Shown here one piece after another: positions 56,580-64,000 of a stretch of DNA of 64,000 nucleotides (the first letter of the stretch is position 1; each line of letters starts with the position of its first letter). The notes beneath the pieces are model-generated. The model searched no databases, was not told where the DNA came from, and was given only the letters and a program-made list of their open reading frames with translations. The stretch lies in the NCBI RefSeq assembly GCF_900497805.2, contig NW_020954585.1:42569250-42633249 (forward strand), in the 5' to 3' direction. The position numbers and the translations under genes were made by a program. This stretch comes from Vombatus ursinus (lineage: Eukaryota > Chordata > Mammalia > Diprotodontia > Vombatidae).

Positions 56580-56712
56580 CTACATATCTCCAATGTGAGC
56601 TCCTTGAGAACAAGGATTGTTTTCCACTATTTGTATCTCTAGGACCTCGCACAGTGACTTGTATATAGTAGGAACTTCATTCATGCTTGTCAAATTGAAT
56701 TGAATTGAATTC
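56580..56712 (+). repeat. L2 LINE 3' end
   Basis: GAGCTCCTTGAGAACAAGGA, ATAGTAGGAACTTCATTCA and TTGAATTGAATTG. Confidence 0.8.
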
Positions 56713-57205
56713 CACAGCCCATCAATAATTTTGTGTATTGATAAGGAAGAGGAGAAGATAAAGGAAGGTTATAATAACTATTTACACATTATAGACATGA
56801 TCATTATAATGTCTCGTCGTCACTAACTACATCAGCCCTTGAGAGTCTGTCTGCTTTAATGGGTAAAAAACAAATCGAAACAAAGATGGCTCACCTCACA
56901 GGGCTGTTATGAAGAAAGCACCTTATAAAGCTTGGCCTCATCAATATAGATATGTGATATACATATAGATATATGTGGGAGTGTGCGTGTATTGTTATTT
57001 TTTATTATTGCTCATAGACTTGAGTCATTGTTCTTTTTTATTATGTTTTTATCATCTCCAAAATACTATTTTCCCAGGTAAGAAAAGTATGCTATTTGCC
57101 ATTCTTTGCTTCTCTGATTTTCTAGACTTTATGTTTGAAAAACATTAAATTATGGCCAGCTTTCCTTTATTTTTTAAATCATTAGTTATTTAAGGTAAGA
57201 AATGA
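56713..57205. other. Unassigned stretch
   Basis: A decayed MIR 3' part (CACCTCACAGGGCTGTTATG, near 56892) is the only hint. Confidence 0.45.
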
Positions 57206-57424
57206 GAGTCAGTGTGATATAGTGGATAGAGAACTGACCTCAAAGTCAGGAGGATCTGGGTTCTGCCAGGGCTGTGTGATCTTGGTCAAGTCCTTCAACT
57301 TCTCTGTTTTGGGCAGCTCTTGAAAACTATAGGTATCTATCCACATTGGTACAGAGAGTTCCTTGTGAGCTCCCTACACGGAAGAAATTGCAACTATAGT
57401 TCCCCCCCCCCACCCAAAAAAAAA
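57206..57424 (+). repeat. tRNA-derived SINE (Ther-2-like)
   Basis: GTCAGTGTGATATAGTGGAT head, GAAAACTATAGGTATC and CACATTGGTACAGAGAGTT, ending in a C-run then an A-run. Confidence 0.8.
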
Positions 57425-57463
57425 GGCTAGGATACTAAAGTTAGTAACAGCCTTTCATTAGAG

Positions 57464-57830
57464 AGACATTACAGTACAGTAGAAACGGCTCTGGCCACAG
57501 TTCAAGCTCATATCTGCCACTTTAAAATCTATAAGACCTTGGGCAAGTCATTTGATCATTCTAATCTATAAAATGAGAATAAAAATATTTACACACCTAC
57601 CCAGCAGGATGGTAGTGAGATTTAAATGTGACAATACATGTAAAGTGAGTTAGTCAGTCAATAAGCATTTGTTAAATACCCACTGTGTGCCGGGCACTGC
57701 TCTAAGCCCTGGGGATACAAAGAAAGGCAAAAGATAATCCCTGCCCTCTAGGAGCTCACAATATAACGGAGGGTTTGGCTGCCATGAAAGCACTATATGA
57801 ACATAAAGTATTATTATTCCTTATTATCTA
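57464..57830 (+). repeat. MIR-type SINE split by an antisense L2 end
   Basis: ACAGTTCAAGCTCATATCTG and CCTTGGGCAAGTCATTTG precede, and GAAAGCACTATATGAACATA follows, an L2 end (-) at 57648-57775 (GCATTTGTTAAATACCCACT, CTGGGGATACAAAGAAAGGC). Confidence 0.82.
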
Positions 57831-57935
57831 AGAAAATATATGGACTGATCACTGATTTTTGTTAGTAAGTAGAAGGAATTAATAGCAGGGAGCAGCAGCT
57901 ATATGTAGCCCTGGGAAGGGTCCCTGCCCCAGGCA

Positions 57936-58121
57936 TGGGTTCTTAACTTGGATTGTGTCATGGACCCCTTTGGCAGTCTGGTGATGCTCATAGATCTCTT
58001 CTCAGGGGAAAAAAAAAAGAATGTTTTTAACTGCATAAAACAAAATGCATAGGATTGCAAAGGAAACCAATTATATTGAAATAGAATTGTCAAAATATTT
58101 TTTAAAAACAAAGTTCATACT
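57936..58121 (+). mobile_element. hAT-like DNA transposon remnant
   Basis: GGGTTCTTAACTTGGATTGT, CCCCTTTGGCAGTCTGGTGA, TGCATAGGATTGCAAAGGAA and AATTATATTGAAATAGAATT; the clearest copy of the family. Confidence 0.78.
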
Positions 58122-58124
58122 CCC

Positions 58125-58395
58125 GGGGGCCCTGGGTTACTAAAAAGAAACAGCAATCAATGGTCCGTGCAGAAGCCAAGGGGTTTATTCAACCCAGGAA
58201 ATCAAATGAAGAGAAAGCACTCTACCATGGGAGATCAAAAGTCTATTTGGGATCAGATACAGGCCCAAACACAGGGACTGATTTAGATCTAAATTAGGGT
58301 CCAGTGGTGAGCCCAAAATCAACTGAAGGAATCTGAAACCAGACTTAACAAGAAACCCTGAGCAAAAAGCCTGACTGGTAAGTATATTCACTCAA
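58125..58395 (-). mobile_element. LTR-like fossil (partial solo LTR)
   Basis: On the minus strand TGAATAAACCCCTTGGCTTC followed by a GC-richer end resembles an LTR polyadenylation signal with R/U5. Ends uncertain; family unnamed; broken and old. Confidence 0.35.
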
Positions 58396-58856
58396 TGTGT
58401 TAGCTGATGCTTCTTTCATAGTAGAATTCTATTATCTTAATGCTACTGTCTTAAATGTGTGATGTTGTTAACTGACTGGGCCCATACAGTTTCTCCTTCT
58501 TTCTTCCTGGTCATGCCAATGAGTCATGGTAAGAGTTTGCCATTATCTTATAGGCTTAGATTTGCAGATTCCACTTTCAAGAGGTTCATGCACCATTTCC
58601 AAGAAGCAAATATGCTGTTTGATTATTTTGCCACCATTTGGGAGTAGGTACCTTGGTTTCACAATCTGGATTTGAGGATTAAGCCATGAGTATGGTTAAC
58701 TGAGTTGTTATCATGGTTTTCTACTCTTTGATAGATCGAATTTTATTTTTTAAGGATAAAGAAGTCAAATTTAGTATTAACTAGCATTAAATTTATTAAA
58801 ATAAAGAAAGTTTATAAAGAAAAGCATGATATATTGGTCTTAAGAGAAAGATAATC
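58396..58856. other. Unassigned intronic stretch
   Basis: Nothing recognised. Confidence 0.5.
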
Positions 58857-59020
58857 AGAGGTAACTAGATGATGCTGTAGATAGAGCAGTGGTCCTGGAG
58901 TCAGGAACGCCTGAGTTCAAATCTGAGCTTCGACACACACTAGGTGTGTGATCCTGGGCAAGTCACTTAACCCTGATTGCCTAAAATAATGAAAGAGAGA
59001 CAGAGACAGAGACAGAGAAG
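58857..59020 (+). repeat. Short tRNA-SINE with (GACA)n tail
   Basis: GAGGTAACTAGATGATGCTG head, TGGGCAAGTCACTTAACCC; the tail has become GAGACAGAGACAGAGACAG. Confidence 0.88.
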
Positions 59021-59119
59021 CTATTAAAAATTTAGTAGAGAACCTGGAGGGTATTCAAAGGTGAAAGCCTATAGGTGATATTATTACAAGGGAATGTGCT
59101 TCAGATTTAAAGGGTTGAT

Positions 59120-59370
59120 ACAGGAGGCAACATGGAATAGTGGATGGAGCACTGTGCCTGTAATCAGGAACACTGAAGTTCAAATGTCACCCTTTGACAC
59201 ATTCTACCTATATGATCATATGTAAATCCCTTAACCTCACTATGTCTGTTTGCTCATGTGTAAAATAGGAATCATAACACTACAGAACCTACCTCACAGG
59301 GTTGTTGTGAGGCTCAGATGACATAGTATATGTAAAGCACTTTGGAAACTTTAAATTACTATTCAATGTC
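59120..59370 (+). repeat. MIR-type SINE, full length
   Basis: GGCAACATGGAATAGTGGAT head, CTCACAGGGTTGTTGTGAGG and ATGTAAAGCACTTTGGAAAC. Confidence 0.88.
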
Positions 59371-59411
59371 ATGAGTTCTTTAATACCAGAGTTAAAAAGC
59401 ATCCAAGAATA

Positions 59412-59655
59412 TAGTAATAGTTGATATTTACTATGTGCCAGGCCCTGTGCTAAGATCTCGTTTGATCTTCACAATAGCCCCAGTAGGTAGGTGCTATTAT
59501 TATTCCCATTTTATAGATGAGGAAACTGAGGCAGGCAGAGGTGAAGTGACTTATTAGGGATCAAATAGCTAGTGAATATCTGAGGTCATATTTGAACTCA
59601 GGTCTTCTGGACTCAAGGCCTAGTGCCCTACCCACTGCACCACCTAGCTGCTACC
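59412..59655 (-). repeat. MIR/Ther-1-type SINE, full length
   Basis: TTACTATGTGCCAGGCCCTG, TAGATGAGGAAACTGAGGC and CACCACCTAGCTGC. Confidence 0.9.
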
Positions 59656-59737
59656 TTGTGGATAAAAAAAAGATCCCAAGATCCTTTGTAACATCGTTTC
59701 TTTGACGGGGACATTTTGTTATACTGATGCATAGTTA

Positions 59738-60000
59738 CTTAGAATCTTAGAGTTGGAAGAGACCTCTGAGGTCATGTCGTACAACCTACCACTCAGTCTT
59801 CTCCATAGCACACCTGACAAGTGGTCCTCCAGCTTCTGCTTAAACACTTTGGCTTACAGAAGGCTCATGACCTCCTGGAGCAGCCCATTTCCTTGTAGTT
59901 CTAAATCTTAGGGCGTTTTTCCTTGTGTTGAGTTTAAATCTCCCTCCCTGTAATTTCCAGCCATTTGGTCCTGGCTCTTCGCTCTAGAGCCACGGAAACT
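59738..60000 (-). repeat. CR1/L3 LINE 3' part
   Basis: AGAGTTGGAAGAGACCTCTG, CTGACAAGTGGTCCTCCAGC, GCAGCCCATTTCCTTGTAG and CATTTGGTCCTGGCTCTTC. Confidence 0.85.
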
Positions 60001-60444
60001 GCATCATAATGTGGTAGCAGACTCATACTTAACACTTGACAATAGTGAGTCAGTGTGACTACCACCACAGCTCCTCCACTGGAGTGCCTGCAAATGGATT
60101 AAGAGAATGATGTGATCACTGCTAAAATAAGGTCTAAGTCATGCTGAGTATAGACCCTTACTGATTTGACTCAACGCATTACTTCCAAAGGTAAGGGTAA
60201 GAAAAGATTTGCCAGTTTATTTTGAAAGGTGCCCAACCATGATTTAATGTACTGAGATATGGAAGGATGCCAACAGAAAATAAATAGTTTAATGGAAAGT
60301 TGTGTCTGGTACACTTAGATGTCAGGTAACAAGGCCAAGACAATTAGTCTGATCCCAGAGTAGGCTAAGAGATTTACTCTCTCCTCCTATATAACCTGTA
60401 GTCCCTATCTTTAGCTAACTGTCTTATAAATATAGCCATAAATC
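60001..60444. other. Unassigned intronic stretch
   Basis: No named repeat; possibly RTE body upstream of the piece at 60445. Confidence 0.4.
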
Positions 60445-60712
60445 CTGAGAGGCTTAAGACTGAAAAAAGACCATTGGGCTTGACAATTCAGAAGTCTCTA
60501 GAGATATTTCTGTAGAGAGGACCTGATGTTGGGAAAGATCAAATGCAAAAGGAGAAGGGAACAGCAGAGGATGAGATAGATAGATAGTATTGTAGAAGCA
60601 ACAAGTACAAGCTTGGACAGACTTCAGGAGACATTGGAGGATAGAAAGGCCTGGCATGCTATGGTCCATGGAGTCATGAAGTGTTGGATCCAACTGATCA
60701 ACACAACAAAAA
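60445..60712 (+). repeat. BovB-related RTE LINE, 3' end of the ORF
   Basis: Translates as the C-terminal end of a BovB-type RTE ORF2: LGKIKCKRRREQQRMR, then LDRLQETLEDRKAWHAMVHG and VMK. It ends ACAACAAAAAGAG. Upstream RT and endonuclease regions are missing. Confidence 0.85.
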
Positions 60713-60764
60713 GAGATGTTTGAAAGCAGAATTTCAGTAAAGTAGTAGGGATGGAAGCCATCTC

Positions 60765-60995
60765 ATGGTATGCAGGTGATACAGTGGTCAGTGCCTTGGA
60801 CCTGGAGTCAAGAAGACTTGAGTTCAAATATGACCTCCAATACTGACTGTGTAACCTTGGGTGAATCATCTAACTTCTCTAAGCTTCAGTTTCCTCATCT
60901 GTAAAATGGGGATAATAATAACACCTGCCTCACAGGACAGGTTTGTTGTGAGGATAAAATGAAATAATATTTGTAAAGTACTTTATTTGCAAAAA
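60765..60995 (+). repeat. MIR-type SINE
   Basis: GCAGGTGATACAGTGGTCAG head, CTTCAGTTTCCTCATCTGTA and TTTGTTGTGAGGATAAAATG. Confidence 0.88.
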
Positions 60996-61576
60996 AAAAA
61001 ATCCTATTATTATTGTTGTTGCAAAGGATTGAAGACTAGATGACAGAAAGAAGGTAGACCAGTACAAATTCATCTTCTCTACTGAATAAGCAACCCAAGC
61101 ACAGATCCTCCTTAAATTAGAGCAGCCATATATTATCTTGTCCCTGAAGGACAGCACATCCTATAATACTCCAAATGTAAGCAGCCCTTTTTTTTCTGAA
61201 TCTGGCTCATAGAAAACCTGAGTGCAACCTATAATCACTCTCTGAGTCTTACTCATTTTTATCATCTGGCTCTTTTTGTGATGAAAAAATGAATAAAACA
61301 TCTTTATGTGAATGCAAAAAAATTAGAAAAAACCTAGGCAGTAATACTTTTTTAATATAGTAACTTTGTGTCATTCATTTTTAGGGTATACCTATGTACT
61401 TTTTTTAATATTTCAAAGAAATCTCATTTTTAGCCCATTTTTGACAGACTATGTTTGGAATAATATAATATAAAATGCACTTCAGGTAGGTCAGGTATGG
61501 TGTCCCATAAGCTTTGAAGGATGTAATAGAAGAATTCAGCTCTAGCTTCTTCAAATAGGGAGATGGAGATGATTGG
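60996..61576. other. Unassigned AT-rich stretch
   Basis: Nothing recognised. Confidence 0.5.
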
Positions 61577-61815
61577 TGTTGTTGTTCAGTCATGTCAGGC
61601 CCTTTGTGACCCTATTTGGGGTTTTCTTGGCAAAGAAACTGGAGTGGCTTATCATTTCCTTCTCTGGTGTACCCAGCGGGTCCATTCTGTCAGGCAATTA
61701 GAAGTTAAGTGACTTTCCCAGGGTCACACAGCTAAGAAGTGTCTGAGGCTGGATTTGAACTCAGGTCTTCCTGACTCCAGGCCCAGTGCTCTATCCACTG
61801 AGCCAAGAGTTGTCT
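61577..61815 (-). repeat. MAR1-type CORE-SINE
   Basis: Antisense copy: TTTGTGACCCTATTTGGGG, CACACAGCTAAGAAGTGTCT and GTGCTCTATCCACTGAGCCA. The middle (CCAGCGGGTCCATTCTG) is divergent. Confidence 0.88.
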
Positions 61816-62164
61816 CAATGAAGCAGATAATATCTTGTCTCATCAATTGGTTTTGATTTCAAATTCCATCTTTACTGCCACTTTCAGGAGATAAAAAGGA
61901 GAGAGAGAAAATCTTTCCTCTTTCCCTCTGACCTCTCTAGAAGCACTCCATCCCTGACAGTCTAGCAGACAACACAGTTTAAGGACACAACCACTTTTCA
62001 CTATGGCATGTCAGTGCCTTGGACATTAACACTGATAAGTAGTATCACTGAGCACACACCCAGCTGGATGAGCTTGTTCTGATTAAACAGACCCAACCAA
62101 GCTGACCAGGACAAAACTGACCAGAAGAAGCACTTATGTATTAGCATGAAAAGCACACTAAGTC
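61816..62164. other. Unassigned intronic stretch
   Basis: AAACAGACCCAACCAAGCTG and GACCAGGACAAAACTGACC form a short internal similarity; otherwise nothing recognised. Confidence 0.45.
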
Positions 62165-62550
62165 ATATTTATATTGCATTTTAAGGTTTGCAAAGCACCT
62201 TCTCACAACAACTCCATGAATTGGGCAGTATAATTATTATCACCCCCATATTATACACAAGAAAACAGACTTCAAAAGGTGAAGTGACTTACCCATTCCA
62301 AGGGTTTTATAATAATTATGACTCATTCCTAAAAAGCCTTAAGATTTACAAAGCACTGATCCAACAACAACCCTGTTAGGTAGGCAGTACAAGTATTTTT
62401 ATCTCCATTTTACAGATGTGGAAACTGAGACCAAGAGAAGTTAAATGACTTGACCACTCTCACACAGCTAGCAAGTGTCTGAGATGGGATTCAAACCTCA
62501 GGTTCCTGGCTCCCAGTCCTGCTTTCTATCCACTCCCCCATGCCACCTCA
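62165..62550 (-). repeat. Two MIR-type SINEs in tandem
   Basis: A truncated copy (62165-62300, GGTTTGCAAAGCACCTTCTC) is followed by a fuller one (62302-62550, TTACAGATGTGGAAACTGAG, CACACAGCTAGCAAGTGTC). Confidence 0.82.
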
Positions 62551-62559
62551 GACACATCC

Positions 62560-62725
62560 CCAATCATGAGGTTTAGAGCCAGAAATGACCTTAGAAATCA
62601 CCTAGTGTAGGCTTCATTTTACAGATAAAGCCGTTGAGGCATAGAAAAGTGAAATGATCTGCCTTATCAGACAAATATGTTTGAACTGAGATCATCCAAG
62701 GCTCTTTCTACCCCATCATAGGATC
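62560..62725 (-). repeat. MIR/Ther-1-type SINE, decayed
   Basis: TTAGAGCCAGAAATGACCTT, TTACAGATAAAGCCGTTGAG and TTTGAACTGAGATC. Confidence 0.75.
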
Positions 62726-62735
62726 ACTTGTCACT

Positions 62736-62870
62736 TTTTTGGGGGGACAGGGGAAGACAGTGGGGTCAAGTGACTTACTCAGGGTCACACAGCTAGTAAG
62801 ACCAGATTTAAACTTAGGTCCTCCTCACTCCAGAGCCAGTGCTCTATCCACTGTGTCACCTAGCTGTCCC
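62736..62870 (-). repeat. Short poly-A tRNA-SINE
   Basis: Antisense copy: TTACTCAGGGTCACACAGCT, CAGTGCTCTATCCACTGTGT; TAGGATC on both sides is a possible TSD. Confidence 0.9.
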
Positions 62871-63141
62871 TAGGATCTCTTTTCAAGAGGTAGGAAAATA
62901 CACCCACACTGAAAAATACTTACTTTCCACCACTACCTTGTTTTGGAGATAGAGAGTACCTGATGCAGGGAGTTAGGATAAGGGAATATGAGTTCACATC
63001 TTAGCCCTGATATTTACTAATTGCGTAATCATGGCCCCTTGGCATCTTCCACATCTCTAATCTCCCGCTGGTACCTAGAGGTTCTCCCCTGCCTCAGGAG
63101 CATTGAGGAAGGGAGTAAAGAAGAAAGAAGAATTACCCTTG
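62871..63141. other. Unassigned intronic stretch
   Basis: Nothing recognised. Confidence 0.5.
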
Positions 63142-63292
63142 GGGCAGCTAGGTGGTGCAGTGGATATAGCTCCAGCGTTGGAGTCAGGAGGACCTGAGTT
63201 CAAATTTGACCTCAGACACTTGACACTTACTAGCTGTGTGACCCTGGGCAAGTCACTTAACCCCAATTGCCTCACCAAAACAAAAAAAAAAA
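63142..63292 (+). repeat. Short poly-A tRNA-SINE with TSD
   Basis: Complete copy. AGAATTACCCTTG (63129-63141) and AGAAGTACCCTTG (63293-63305) flank it. Confidence 0.94.
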
Positions 63293-63305
63293 AGAAGTAC
63301 CCTTG

Positions 63306-63804
63306 AATTTAATAGAAGGCATCCCTGGGTCCCTGCTGAAGACAGGCTAAGAATAGTTAAGTTGATGTGGCTCAGGATGGTAGAAAATGTCAGAGATTGG
63401 GAATGGGGGTGGAGGTGGGGGCAATTAACCAACCTATCTTCCCTTTCCCTTCCATATTTTCTGTCATAGGTTTCTCTTCCCAATGCTGGCATTCTGTACA
63501 ACAATCCTCTTGTGATCTGATATTGCTTTCAAATCTTGCTATAATCTATTTGTTGTCATTGGTCTTGTTGTGAAACCCCATTGTGGTTAAAAGTTATACA
63601 TTAGCAGTCTTTTAGCCTTCTTTCCAAATAAGTGAGTCCTGCTTTTTCTTTCCTTACCGAAAGCAATTTCTTCTACATGCTGTGTGCAAATTGAACAACT
63701 GCTCTTACATCACACTCTTGTTTTTTGTCTGCTTTCCATTTCTGAGTTTGGGGTTTTTTTTAATATTTTGTTGTATCAAATCAGGGTCTATCTTGGAGGG
63801 GAAG
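63306..63804. other. Unassigned intronic stretch
   Basis: About 500 bp without recognised repeats or exon signals. Confidence 0.5.
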
Positions 63805-64000
63805 GGAAGAGAAGGGAATAAACATTTATGTGATGCTAACTATGGGTCAGGCACTTTGCTAAGCATTTTACAACTATCATTTCCCCACAACCCTGGGAGG
63901 TGGGTGCTATTATTATCCCCATTTTGCATTTGAAGAAACTGAGGCAGACAGAGTTTCAGTGACTTGCCCAGGGTCACACAGCTAGGAACTGTCTGAGGCT
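63805..64000 (-). repeat. MIR/Ther-1-type SINE (edge-truncated)
   Basis: CAGGCACTTTGCTAAGCATT, TATTATTATCCCCATTTTGC, GGGTCACACAGCTAGG; the tRNA head runs off the right edge. Confidence 0.88.

Noticed and set aside
21831-63306. Recurrent small frames with the signature ALESGGPEFKSSLR...LTLTSCVTLGKSLNPNCLT on both strands, suggesting a conserved peptide family.
   Set aside because: Each is the same reading frame of the short poly-A tRNA-SINE; similarity comes from repeat identity, not from coding selection.

Overview
The window looks like intronic DNA from a marsupial genome. The evidence is its repeat content: MAR1-type CORE-SINEs with a BovB/RTE-like tail, short poly-A tRNA-SINEs, L2, CR1/L3 and RTE LINEs, and a marsupial-type L1 3' end. 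Alu, B1 and carnivore or ruminant SINEs are absent. I cannot name the species.

The only host coding sequence I can support is one 123-nt internal exon at 19448-19570 (+). It encodes transmembrane helix 4 and the start of extracellular loop 2 of the GABA-B receptor subunit 2 (GABBR2), with a good acceptor and a GTAAGT donor. Everything else (at least 19.4 kb upstream and 44.4 kb downstream) reads as the two flanking introns. I recognised no other GABBR2 exon.

The introns are mosaics of old interspersed repeats. L2 occurs in both orientations; the longest piece (46022-48250, -) still shows reverse-transcriptase motifs. CR1/L3 pieces lie at 3.7, 6.9, 13.3, 34.6, 37.4 and 59.7 kb. MIR/Ther-1-type, MAR1-type and short poly-A SINEs are scattered throughout, many with visible target-site duplications (TSDs). 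hAT-type DNA transposon remnants include one with an exact 8-bp TSD (3107-3561). L1 occupies 38.8-43.8 kb as two deleted, tandemly arranged copies, the first holding an LTR-like insert. A BovB-related RTE 3' end lies at 60.4 kb. Two LTR-like fossils are noted.

Retroposed host RNAs stand out: two full-length 7SL (SRP RNA) pseudogenes (486-788 and 30389-30690), an antisense 7SL fragment (29581-29639), and a processed SNRPG pseudogene (34767-35220). Two very small TSD-flanked insertions are unusual: a SINE head of about tRNA-half length (5122-5200) and an almost purely A-rich insert (33380-33426).

Structural DNA includes a 500-bp pyrimidine tract (36945-37445), a G-quadruplex candidate (9291-9330), a perfect 22-bp-arm palindrome (31587-31641) and a three-copy inverted repeat (34348-34551). 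Repeat-poor stretches at 26.4, 44.0 and 55.6-56.3 kb are candidates for conserved non-coding elements. I found no operon, CRISPR array or new protein-coding system.
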